33,118 bases of DNA from Candidatus Anaerobiospirillum pullicola (GTDB lineage: Bacteria; Pseudomonadota; Gammaproteobacteria; Enterobacterales; Succinivibrionaceae), in contig JAHLFE010000220.1 of the NCBI GenBank assembly GCA_018884035.1, positions 1 to 33,118 on the forward strand, in the 5' to 3' direction. The position numbers and the translations under genes were made by a program. The notes beneath the pieces are model-generated. The model was not told where the DNA came from. It worked only from the letters and a program-made list of their open reading frames with translations, and did no database searches. This document shows positions 15,376 to 23,688 of this stretch, piece after piece. Numbering within the stretch: the first letter of the stretch is position 1; each line of letters starts with the position of its first letter.

Positions 15376-16975
15376 AGCTCTGCTGTGTGCTGTGATCAGG
15401 GGATTGGTCTTCATCCTGATCAGGCGGCAATGACGTATCACCACTCATGACCACGCCTGACGAAGATTGCGCCTTACTTAAGATAGTGTGGTGATGAATG
15501 GTGTGCGCCTGCGGAATCGAGCTTGGGTTTTGTCCAAAGTAGGACTTAAAGGTGCGCGAGAAGTGCGAGTAGTTGTTAAAGCCCGCATCCACCGCCGCAC
15601 GGTAGGGGTCGACACCAACACTAATGAGATAGCGCGCCTTGGTGAGGCGCTTTTTGACAATAAACTGATGCAGCGAGAGGCCCGTCAGCTCCTTAAAGCG
15701 CCGCGTCAGGTAGAACTTGCTTAAGTTAAAGCGTTGCGACAGCTCGTCTAGGCTCAGGTTCTCGTTAATGTTGAGGTTGATGTACTTGAGCAGGGCACTA
15801 AGCTTGAGCCGCTCACTTAGCTGGAGATTGAGATGCATCTCATCATCTAAGTGGTAGTTGTAGCTCTCGGTTGCAGCTTGCGTCACCATTGGCGCTGGCT
15901 TAGAGCCATCGTCTTGTGCCGCCAGAGCAATGGCATTGGCCTCATTGCCATTTACCTCCTCAACGTCAGCATGATCCTCATTGCCGTTACCTGTGCTTGA
16001 GACCACGTTGCCATAAGTGTCAGGAGCACTGCTGTCTAAGTCGCCATCACCATTAGGCGTAGCCAGTGGCTCTAAGCGCCTGTCATGGTGAGTAGGGGTA
16101 GGCAAGAAGGAGGAGGCGTCAGCGCCAACATCATCGTGCTCGATACGATTTACTATCTCATATAAAGACGATGATGGCGCAAAGTTGAGAGCGGTTGCCG
16201 TAGCCGCAATTTGCTCGGCAAGAGCAGCAGCGGTGTGAGTGCCATTGCCTTCAGTGGCATTTGGCATAGCTTGCTCCGCTGTGTCTGGGCGCTCATAAGA
16301 AGCATCCGCATCTTGTACTGTAGCAGCATTACGCGCAGTGGCGCTAGCGGAGCTGTAAGCAGCGTCAGATTCAGAGGCGGTATTTGCTGCGACTGCGTTG
16401 CTGGTAGAGTCCTCTGCATCAGGCTCACAGTGCTGGCGGTGTACCAGCTGGTTGAGCTTGGTGAGGATAATGGCAAAGTAGCTCTCGCTTAGAACCTCAT
16501 CTGACGGCGTCTTGCTCCAGTAGCTCTCAAAGAGGTGTGACAGATCCTGCTCGATGTCAGCAAACTCCTCTTCGCTGAGGTGGATGAGGTTATTGTTGTC
16601 AGAGTTGAGCTGCAAAAAGCAGTATTGCGGATCGAGCTTAGGAAAGCGCTTGGCCAGAAGCTGCATGTACTTTGGGTGTACCCACAGCGCGTAGCGCTCG
16701 TAGCCTTGCTGATGGTGAATAAGACCGTGGTGGAATTGCAGCTCGTCAATGAGAATGACATCACCGTGGCTTAAGTGGTAAGGGCGGCCCTCGACCTCAT
16801 AAAAGAGATCGCCTTTGACCACAAAGATGATCTCGTAAAAGGCGTGGTGGTGGGGGCAGATAGCGACGTCAGAGCTGGGATTTGCGTCTATGTGCTTGTA
16901 GCACTCAAAGCGGTTATTCTGCATCAGCTCACGGTAGCGACGGCTAGTAAATGCCGTTTTGTTGGCTTTACGCAT
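15374..16975 (-). CDS. AraC-family transcriptional regulator with long internal insert
   Basis: 533 residues; AraC-type regulators are usually about 250-300. The N-terminal part (to about residue 180) is a cupin sensor domain with CPHHHAFYEIIFVVKGDLFYEVEG and SHGDVILIDELQFHHG. The C-terminal part (about 394-490) is the AraC double helix-turn-helix, with LSLDELSQRFNLSKFYLTRR in the first HTH and the signature GFNNYSHFSRTFKSYFG in the second. Between them lie ~190 residues (about 184-377) of low-complexity Ala/Asp/Asn/Thr-rich sequence, not normal for this family. The start is ATG 16975, with AAGGA 6 nt upstream, rather than an in-frame ATG eight codons earlier. A polar tail of about 40 residues ends the protein. 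Tandem 38-bp repeats lie just upstream, and a GH2 glycosidase lies 2 kb away on the opposite strand. A carbohydrate-responsive role is plausible but inferred. Confidence 0.9.
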   Translation of the reverse strand: MRKANKTAFTSRRYRELMQNNRFECYKHIDANPSSDVAICPHHHAFYEIIFVVKGDLFYEVEGRPYHLSHGDVILIDELQFHHGLIHHQQGYERYALWVHPKYMQLLAKRFPKLDPQYCFLQLNSDNNNLIHLSEEEFADIEQDLSHLFESYWSKTPSDEVLSESYFAIILTKLNQLVHRQHCEPDAEDSTSNAVAANTASESDAAYSSASATARNAATVQDADASYERPDTAEQAMPNATEGNGTHTAAALAEQIAATATALNFAPSSSLYEIVNRIEHDDVGADASSFLPTPTHHDRRLEPLATPNGDGDLDSSAPDTYGNVVSSTGNGNEDHADVEEVNGNEANAIALAAQDDGSKPAPMVTQAATESYNYHLDDEMHLNLQLSERLKLSALLKYINLNINENLSLDELSQRFNLSKFYLTRRFKELTGLSLHQFIVKKRLTKARYLISVGVDPYRAAVDAGFNNYSHFSRTFKSYFGQNPSSIPQAHTIHHHTILSKAQSSSGVVMSGDTSLPPDQDEDQSPDHSTQQS

Positions 16976-17036
16976 AATAATCCTTACATAGCTGTGCATC
17001 AGGTGATGTCGCAGAGGAGCCTATTACGGCCGATAT

Positions 17037-17112
17037 ATGGCGCTGTCAGCACAGACGCCGTCACGGAGTGATCAATGGCGCTGTTAGCACAGACGGCGTC
17101 ACGGAATGATCA
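17037..17112. repeat. Two tandem 38-bp repeats upstream of the AraC gene
   Basis: Units 17037-17074 and 17075-17112 start ATGGCGCTGT and end TGATCA, differing at three positions; a third copy begins at 17113 but decays after a few bases. Each contains GACGCCGTC/GACGGCGTC-type partial dyads. They lie 62-137 bp upstream of the regulator's start codon, where an autoregulator would bind, and AraC proteins commonly bind direct repeats. Confidence 0.85.
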
Positions 17113-17175
17113 ATGGCGTTAGTGGCGTAAGTGGATGCTAAGGAACAACTGACTTAACAAATGACGGAATTTAAG

Positions 17176-17219
17176 GCAAGCGAGTGTGCCCATCCTGAGA
17201 TAGGCTCAGGCTCGCTTGC
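17176..17219. repeat. Bulged two-tier inverted repeat
   Basis: The outer arms GCAAGCGAG (17176-17184) and CTCGCTTGC (17211-17219) are perfect. The inner arms CCTGAG (17194-17199) and CTCAGG (17205-17210) are also perfect, with a 9-nt one-sided bulge on the left and a 5-nt loop. There is no T run. It has the form of a folded RNA or a cruciform site; its function is unknown. Confidence 0.6.
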
Positions 17220-17486
17220 ACCTTTCATCTCGAGGTAGGGGACGTTAACGTCACTTATTAGATCACTCATTCCTAAGAGAGGTAAGCAGAGCTGTAATGC
17301 GCCAAATTAGGGCAAACTCCATGAGGTAAGCCACAAATGATAGATGGACAATCATCATAACGTGCTTTAGGGCACAATCACAAGCAAGCAGGGACGGAAA
17401 ATGAGGTCACTATGTGGGGTAAAAGCGCATAGCTATCAGCTTTATGCACTGTGTACCATGTTCTATCATTGCACTTTTTTGTAAGT

Positions 17487-17501
17487 TTGATTACGAATCA
17501 A
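17487..17501. promoter_or_regulatory. 15-bp palindrome TTGATTACGAATCAA
   Basis: Perfect 6-bp arms TTGATT/AATCAA around ACG in an AT-rich patch. It resembles an FNR box (TTGAT-N4-ATCAA) but has five spacer bases instead of four, so the FNR call is doubtful. It may be an operator for another regulator. Confidence 0.3.
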
Positions 17502-18245
17502 CAGCGCCAAAACCACAGAGATAACGCAGCTTGTATCCGAGTTGTTGGTGCGTCAGCGCAGCACTGGTAGAGCCAAGATAAAGCGCAAATGTGCTGCCAC
17601 CTGTAAGGCATCCTTATCATCGCTACCGCCAATGCTCGCCCGTGGCTCCACCCCAAAGTAACCCACAAAACTCTGAGCGTAGATAGGGGGCTGCCGCTTT
17701 CTTGTGCACTAGCGGCACCGTGAGGCGCTTTTACGGATTACTACTCATTACTACTCAGCATCAGCACCAGCAACGCTACCCACTACTGTCACCACTAAGC
17801 AGTGGCATCTCCGGCAGTATCAGCCATTAACACCTGAGTAACCACATCATCCGTGCAGGTTCCGGCCCTATCACTAGTATGCGTACCATAGCCTTGCGCT
17901 ATTACCAGCTGCAGTAGCTTAAAGTTCAAACTGTGCATTATTGCTGTACAGCAGGTTAGTGCACAGTCTACCCTCACCTTATGCCTGTTGCTCATGGAGC
18001 ATAAGTTTCATTGCGGCATCCACTAGGCGTGGCATGTGGTGCTCGGCTCACGGCGCGCCATATTACGCTTAAGACTTTGTATACCGGAAAATCCACAGGG
18101 ACTAATTGCTGTGGCTAGCAGCCTTAAAGCAAGGCCCAGTAAAGGAGCGGGCGCTGTTATGGTTCTTGTTGTCTACTCTTTGTGATAATCATCCCAGATT
18201 GTGTGCTGACGCCTTGTCTCCTAGCTCAGTAAAGGAGCATAATAG

Positions 18246-18323
18246 ATGTGCCAAAGAATGCAAATACAGCAATGCAAAATGTCTGTAAAGCGGTTGTTGT
18301 TGTTGTTGTTGTTACTGACATAA
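18246..18323 (+). CDS. Leucine-rich leader-like mini-ORF (candidate)
   Basis: 25 codons. A Shine-Dalgarno AGGAG (18233-18237) sits 8 nt before the ATG. The peptide has a basic, polar N-terminus (MCQRMQIQQCKMSVKR) followed by eight consecutive leucines and a final Thr. Six of the Leu codons are TTG, given by a (GTT)7 microsatellite at 18293-18313, then TTA and CTG. A run of Leu codons in a very short ORF is what leucine-operon leader peptides use to sense charged tRNA-Leu. A stem-loop follows at 18365-18391. No leucine biosynthesis gene is downstream in this window, so the match may be coincidental or the target gene may be lost. Confidence 0.35.
   Translation: MCQRMQIQQCKMSVKRLLLLLLLLT
18293..18313. 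repeat. (GTT)7 microsatellite
   Basis: Seven uninterrupted GTT triplets. They encode the Leu run of the mini-ORF in frame TTG. Slippage would add or remove single leucines without a frameshift. Confidence 0.95.
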
Positions 18324-18364
18324 CCGTCGTTTTAGATCAAGACTGCACCGTAAAGCCGTCCTCA

Positions 18365-18391
18365 CTAAAAGTGAATTTAGAGCACTTTTAG
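18365..18391 (+). promoter_or_regulatory. Possible attenuator stem-loop after the Leu mini-ORF
   Basis: Perfect 9-bp arms CTAAAAGTG (18365-18373) and CACTTTTAG (18383-18391), then CTGTCTACTTTTCC. A TTTTAG at 18330-18335, just past the mini-ORF stop, could pair with the left arm (CTAAAA) and compete with this hairpin, as in transcription attenuation. The stem is AT-rich and the T tract is broken, so the assignment is tentative. Confidence 0.3.
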
Positions 18392-18955
18392 CTGTCTACT
18401 TTTCCTGCACTGATAAAGACGCCCTGTCTTTAACTGGTGGGAACTGCCTTCTTCCCCTGAGTGCGTCTTCAAGGTGTGGTCAAGCCACTGTAGTTTTACA
18501 GCGGCCAATGGTGTTTTGCGCTCACTGTGCGTGGCGGGCATGGCAGCAGCTAATACGGAGCTGTGGTTGCTTTAACCGCGACCGCGCGGCACAGCGCTTC
18601 ATGGTGGCATGAGCCTTAACGGAGACGCTGCCAGCATCGAGCTTAAGCCTACATTTCAGTGGGGCGTTGTGGCGCTTGCTGGTGGGGACACCGCTTAATG
18701 CATACCGCCAGCGCCAATGCTGCTTCTGCCTTTTTGGTACAGAGTAATGCGCACAATGCTACGCATCAGCCTTAAAAAGCACAGAGTAACGAATGTGGGC
18801 TGACACCATAAACGCAGCGCTTAACAGCATCACCACACAACACCACCAGCGCTAGTTTCCGACCGCTTGCTCACCCAACAACAGAACCTCAATTACAGCC
18901 AACAAGGCGCGTGGTGTTTTTGCTTGTTGCGTTGTGCCCATGAGGAGTGACGCCT

Positions 18956-21514
18956 ATGCTCAAGCCAATGGAAAACAACTACCGTGAGGTCAAAAGCCTA
19001 GATGGGTTGTGGGCTTTTTGGGTTGACTTTGACGGCGTGGGTTATAAAAAGGGCTACTTTAAGGGACTGCCACCAGAGGTTGCACGCCCGATTACGGTGC
19101 CTTCCAGCTATAACGACATCTTCTCCGATCCGCGCATCAAGAACCACGTAGGTGATGTGTGGTACGAGCGGCGCGTCTTGGTGCCCCGCTCTTATGGCGA
19201 TCGCCGTGTCGTGCTGCGCTTTGGCTCGGTGAGCCATCACGCTACGGTGTGGATTGACGGCTTTGAGGTGGCTCACCACTACGGTGGTTTTACGCCTTTT
19301 GAGATCGACATTACCCACCTAGTGCGGGCCGGTAATTACTTCACCATTGTGGTGTGCTGCAATAATGATCTCTTCTTAGAGACCTCAAAGTTAGGCTTAG
19401 CGGTTAACGCCGATCCGTCTACGGCCTCTTCTGAAAACCGCAACCTCTCCCACATTTCCTCAGCTTCTGCCGCTCCACTCTCGCCATTTCCCAGCGGTTT
19501 TAACTTTGCGGGTATCCAGCGTTCGGTGCAGCTGGTTTACACCCCCTACCAGTTTATTGACGACCTCACGGTGGTGCATGAGGTCAGCCCTGACCTGAAA
19601 AAGGCTAAGGTGCAAGTGAGCCTCTTTGCGCGTGATATGGCTGGCTCTAATCTCAATAGTCAGCAGCTGTCGCCACTGATGCGCCGCCGCTTAGAGATCA
19701 AAAAGTACGAGCTCGATCGCCAGCGCTTTGTGCTCACGTCCTTTAACCTCAAGCTCACCGACCTCAAGGGCAATGTGGTGGCCGAGGGCCACTCGGCAGT
19801 AGTGCCGATTGCTCCAACCAATTGTCGCCACTGTCCTAAGCGCTTCCGCTGTGCGCGCTCGCCGTTTAAGGTCACAGCACCACCTATCAGCCCTGATGCG
19901 CGCTTAGAGGACTTAAAGCACATCGTGGTCGACAGCTCCGCGCCTATTGGTGCTGAGGCGATGATTTCCTCGGTGCCTGTCGCTAAGACGGTGACAGGAG
20001 TGGCCGGTAATGCAGCGGACTTTATGGACAATTCCTATGGCACGCAGCTACAGGTAGTCACGCGCCCAGATTCGCACAATAAGAACCTCTCAAGCAAAGA
20101 GCGGGCGGAGGCGGCAGTGCGTGAGGGCGAGCGTCAGGAGCGTCTTGATCGCGCTAAGGCTATTTCAGGGCAGGTGGCTACGCGGGCGGTTAACGCCAGT
20201 GGCAACACTGCTGATTACGCTGGCTATGCTGACGGCAGCAGTAATGGCAATGATGGCCATTATTACGAGAACTGCGGTCACTACGGTGAGGGCACCGACG
20301 AAGAGGCCATTATGGAAAGTGGCCTCGATGCGGAGCCATGGCCTGATATCGAACTGTGGAGCTTTAAGCGGCCAACCTCTGATGACAAAGAGGCGGAAGC
20401 CATTATGGCCGAGCATGTCTCTTTAGAGGGCTGTAAGTATCGCGGTAAGGTCACGCTTCAGGTCACCAATCCTATTCTTTGGCAGCCTGGAGACTCCTAT
20501 CTCTACTTCCTTGAGGTGGAACTCAAGTCTGGTGATCTCACCGTAGACTCTTACACCTTACGTGTAGGCATCCGCTCGGTGGAGATTAAGGGCCAGCAGC
20601 TCTTTATCAACCACAAGCCTTTCTACATGAAGGGCGTGTCGCGCACTGAGGACTCAGAGCTGCGTGGTCAGGCCTTTGACTACGTGACCATGATTCACGA
20701 TCAGTCCTTAATGGGACTTTTGGGTGCTAACGCCTTCCGCACGGCGCACAATCCATTTTCTGAGGAGCAAATGGATTATGCCGACTACAAGGGCTTGGTG
20801 GTGATTGATGAGGCACCGGCCTTGTGTTGGTACCGTCCGGAGCTCATTAATGAGCGCGTGCAACTGGCGCACAAGAAGACCATTGCTGAGCTCATCAATC
20901 GCGACAAGAACCATCCTTGTGTGGTGATGTGGTCGATTGCGACTGAGCCTGATGGTGCCCTTGCAGATAAGAACAGCCAAGACGGTGCGGATGGCCTGTT
21001 AGTACGCAATTACTTGCAGCCTATTGTCTCCTATGCACGGCGCTTAGATAGCACGCGACCTCTGACTCTCGTCAACATGCAGGATGCACGATCGAATGAG
21101 GCGCTTGTGGATCTGTTTGATGTGCTGTGCGTTAAGTTCTGCGATAGCGATCTGAGCAAGCAGATTCCGGCGCAGGATTTGGCACTGCTTACCGAGTACT
21201 TGCGGCAGGAGATCCTGCCGTGGTTTGCCTACAAGAAGCCGGTGATGATCAGCGAGTATGGAGTGGACACCTTAGCGGGCTTTTACTCGGTCACTGGCGA
21301 GCGAGGCTCGGAGGAGTTCCAGATCAAGTGGTTAGAGCTGTGCCATCAGGTGTTTAAGGACAATGTGTCCATTGTGGGCGAGTTCTTAACCTTTGCTGAT
21401 ATCAATCCGGTGTTAGGTGTGCGTAGAGATAGCCGTAAGGGTATCTTTACTCGCGATCGCCACCCAAAGAGTGCGGTATTTACCCTGACGGAGCACTTTT
21501 CGTCGATGGGGTAG
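18956..21514 (+). CDS. Glycoside hydrolase family 2, beta-glucuronidase-like, with large insert
   Basis: 852 residues; E. coli UidA/GusA has 603. Similarity to UidA is clear from the first residues (MLKPMENNYREVKSLDGLWAF) through the jelly-roll domain, the VGIRSVEIKGQQLFINHKPF segment, the TIM barrel and the end (RKGIFTRDRHPKSA). The acid/base Glu664 (SIATEPD) and nucleophile Glu767 (ISEYGVDTLAG) are present, counterparts of UidA Glu413 and Glu504. Two oddities: residues ~225-490 hold an insert of about 265 residues, with a CRHCPKRFRC cysteine cluster and a Gly/Asn/Tyr-rich linker, and several substrate-pocket residues differ (Asn before the acid/base Glu is Thr663; the NRYYGWY loop is lost; the NKK glucuronate motif reads SRK). 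ATG 18956 has GAGGAG 8 nt upstream. There is no signal peptide. Activity on glucuronides is uncertain. Confidence 0.88.
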   Translation: MLKPMENNYREVKSLDGLWAFWVDFDGVGYKKGYFKGLPPEVARPITVPSSYNDIFSDPRIKNHVGDVWYERRVLVPRSYGDRRVVLRFGSVSHHATVWIDGFEVAHHYGGFTPFEIDITHLVRAGNYFTIVVCCNNDLFLETSKLGLAVNADPSTASSENRNLSHISSASAAPLSPFPSGFNFAGIQRSVQLVYTPYQFIDDLTVVHEVSPDLKKAKVQVSLFARDMAGSNLNSQQLSPLMRRRLEIKKYELDRQRFVLTSFNLKLTDLKGNVVAEGHSAVVPIAPTNCRHCPKRFRCARSPFKVTAPPISPDARLEDLKHIVVDSSAPIGAEAMISSVPVAKTVTGVAGNAADFMDNSYGTQLQVVTRPDSHNKNLSSKERAEAAVREGERQERLDRAKAISGQVATRAVNASGNTADYAGYADGSSNGNDGHYYENCGHYGEGTDEEAIMESGLDAEPWPDIELWSFKRPTSDDKEAEAIMAEHVSLEGCKYRGKVTLQVTNPILWQPGDSYLYFLEVELKSGDLTVDSYTLRVGIRSVEIKGQQLFINHKPFYMKGVSRTEDSELRGQAFDYVTMIHDQSLMGLLGANAFRTAHNPFSEEQMDYADYKGLVVIDEAPALCWYRPELINERVQLAHKKTIAELINRDKNHPCVVMWSIATEPDGALADKNSQDGADGLLVRNYLQPIVSYARRLDSTRPLTLVNMQDARSNEALVDLFDVLCVKFCDSDLSKQIPAQDLALLTEYLRQEILPWFAYKKPVMISEYGVDTLAGFYSVTGERGSEEFQIKWLELCHQVFKDNVSIVGEFLTFADINPVLGVRRDSRKGIFTRDRHPKSAVFTLTEHFSSMG

Positions 21515-22779
21515 CACGCTCTTAGCTTTTAGCGCAGAGCGGCGGCGCCTAGCGGCGCTGAGCATCTTGGTAGCGCTCTTTGGGGCAGGTGGAAGGAGGC
21601 GGAAAACAAGTTTGTGTTGCCAACTTGGCAAGTGCTTTTAGCAGGTGACTCCTGTCGTGCCTATTGACCTAGAGTTGTCGGCGCATGCCCCTCTCGTAAG
21701 AGTGGGGTTAGCCGACAGTTAGTATTGGGGCTTTAGCCAAGCACAGCGTACACACATCCTCAGCCTTTGAGGGATCAGAGGAGCTGCCCATCAGGCTAGG
21801 CACTTCACTGGAGAAAGAGGGCGCGCTTATCTGAGCGCAGGACGAAGTAGAAGAGAGCTAAAGGGCGTGGATAAGAGCACTTTATCTTGATTGTTAAATT
21901 TTTGCAGAAAATAGCCAATACTCACAGGTATTACTGCTTTTTCTTACAACAATCTAACAGTGAGATTACAGATTGCCTTAGGGCTATCAAGCAGCACCAG
22001 CTGCCAGCAGCTGTGTGCTTAGACTGTGCGTCAATGGTGAGTAGGGGGCAGGTGGAGACAATCCGTGACTTTGGTGTGGTATGAGGGCTGCGCCTAAGCT
22101 TCAAAGATAAGGCGCGAGGAAACGAGATAGTAGAGATAGAGGGGACAGCAACGACGACGCTGGCTTGATGGATTGAGGGGCTGCAAGGGACAACACAGCA
22201 GAAAAGACGGGGGAGAGCGAGATTAGAGGTAAGACCGCGTACCCGTAGTACAGCTTCTCAAAAAGCAAACGCTCTGGCCTGCTTAAGCAGTACCAGAGCT
22301 GCTTGCTGTGCTTGTTTGATTGCTTGTTTTCGCGGGCCCATGCTGCCTTGAGCTTTCTCCGCTGCTCAAGCTTAAGCCCGCTTCATGTCTCTGTATGAGC
22401 TCTGTCATTACAGAACCATGAACGAGAAGTTAGTCCACAGCCTATCATGACTCCACCACTGCGCAAGCTTAGTAGCGAAACTGTCGCAACAAGCGCTACT
22501 AAGCACCAGCATAAGGCGGAGGCTGCACCTGTATGGTGAGCTTTGTAGGCATACCCCTCCTTGCCATGGCAATGCTACGCACGAAGAAACGCTCCTGGCA
22601 AAGAGTGCTTCCGGCTCTGCTTAGTGCTCCCCTAAGTCTCACCAAAGAAAGACGTGCTATTGTCTCTTGCGTATAAGCTGCGCGCATTGTGTCCATTTCG
22701 TTTGGCCACTCTGGCGCTGCATTTGTCTTTTTGGCTCTATTTTTAGCGCTCTGCCGCGCTTTGTTTCAGGGGGATTGGT
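21515..22779. other. Intergenic region between the GH2 gene and dolP
   Basis: 1.26 kb without a supported gene; a 65-codon open frame at 21887-22084 lacks a ribosome binding site and family features. It holds a folded element at 21676-21717 and a second dyad at 22271-22299, where GCTCTGG/CCAGAGC encloses CTGCTTAAGCAG. Confidence 0.5.
21676..21717. ncRNA. Stem-loop with GTAA tetraloop, possible structured RNA
   Basis: The outer stem TGTCGGC/GCCGACA (7 bp perfect) encloses a hairpin CCCCTCTC/GAGTGGGG-like stem with one mismatch, capped by a GTAA loop (a GNRA tetraloop) at 21696-21699. There is no T run after it, so it is not a standard terminator for the GH2 gene 160 nt upstream. It may be an RNA stability element or part of a small RNA. 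Confidence 0.35.
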
Positions 22780-23688
22780 ATGCGTAAATCTGCCACAGCT
22801 CTAGCCCTAAAAAAGGCTATTCTCGTGGGCACTGTTGCTTGTGCTCTGCCTGTGATGCTCAATGGCTGTGGTGCTTTACTGGTCGCCGGTGGTGCCGGTG
22901 GCGTGGCCGCATCACAAGATAGCCGTGGCTTCTCCACCATGCTCTATGATGAGACCCTCGAGCAAGAAAGCTACAAAATCCTCAAAAACAACACCCTCTT
23001 ATCCCAGCCTGAAGAAATGCACGTCACCATTACCGCCTTTAATGGCAACGTGCTCTTAACCGGCCAGTCCGTTAATCGCGATTACATCAAGTGGGTCGTC
23101 AAGCAAATCGAGCAATTAGAGCACGTGCGTAAAGTCTACAACTATGTCACCTTACAAAAGCCTGTGCCTGCCTCGGTTACCTCACACGACGCGTGGATTA
23201 CCTCTAAGGTCAAATCCCAGCTGCTCTTTGGTAAGGGCATCGATTCCAATAACATTAAGGTCGTCACCGAAAACGGTAAGGTCTTCTTAATGGGTATCGT
23301 TACCCATGATGCTGCCAACCGTGCCATTAACACCACCTTAGGTGTGGATGGCGTGCTGCGTGTGTACCACATCTTTGACTACGTCAGCACTACCCCTGGC
23401 AATGAGGGCACCGCTGATGAGCGGCTTAATGTGACCCCAGTAAAGGGCAAAAAGAGCGATTACTACAACCAAGCTCCACAGGGCAACACCAATTATGGTG
23501 AGAGCAATCCAGCGGTCTATGGTCAGAGCTTGCCTCCTGTGCAAGGGCGTACTGTGACGGGCACCAATGATTCGACCTACGTGCCTCCAGTGCAATCGCA
23601 GCAAAATGGTGGTGCCTACATCATAGAGGACACCCCTGTAACTGAGCCTCTAGTTACCCCTGGTACCCCAGGTGCCCTTGTTTATTAG
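22780..23688 (+). CDS. dolP: BON-domain outer-membrane lipoprotein DolP (YraP)
   Basis: Lipoprotein of 302 residues with two BON domains; E. coli DolP (YraP) has 191 and maintains outer-membrane integrity at division sites. The signal peptide ends in lipobox LNGC, so Cys30 would be lipidated; residue +2 is Gly, not Asp, consistent with outer-membrane sorting. BON1 spans about 58-127 (VTITAFNGNVLLTGQS) and BON2 about 135-205 (DAWITSKVKSQLL, VVTENGKVFLMGIVT), both close to the E. coli sequences. The last ~95 residues are a Pro/Gly/Asn/Thr-rich extension absent from E. coli DolP, and could span periplasm or peptidoglycan. The start ATG has AGGGGG about 6 nt upstream. The usual neighbours diaA and yraN are not present. 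Confidence 0.93.
   Translation: MRKSATALALKKAILVGTVACALPVMLNGCGALLVAGGAGGVAASQDSRGFSTMLYDETLEQESYKILKNNTLLSQPEEMHVTITAFNGNVLLTGQSVNRDYIKWVVKQIEQLEHVRKVYNYVTLQKPVPASVTSHDAWITSKVKSQLLFGKGIDSNNIKVVTENGKVFLMGIVTHDAANRAINTTLGVDGVLRVYHIFDYVSTTPGNEGTADERLNVTPVKGKKSDYYNQAPQGNTNYGESNPAVYGQSLPPVQGRTVTGTNDSTYVPPVQSQQNGGAYIIEDTPVTEPLVTPGTPGALVY

Larger units (their letters stand above)
17113..18955. other. Long gap between the AraC-family gene and the GH2 gene
   Basis: About 1.8 kb without a conventional gene. It holds a bulged stem-loop (17176-17219), a 15-bp palindrome TTGATTACGAATCAA (17487-17501), a leader-like mini-ORF (18246-18323) and a 9-bp stem-loop (18365-18391). The last 550 bp before the GH2 gene show no ORF. 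The region may be a decayed gene or a long regulatory leader. Confidence 0.45.

Noticed and set aside
17487..17501. FNR binding site
   Set aside because: The half-sites TTGAT and ATCAA are separated by five bases, not four, and no promoter is nearby; kept only as an unassigned palindrome.
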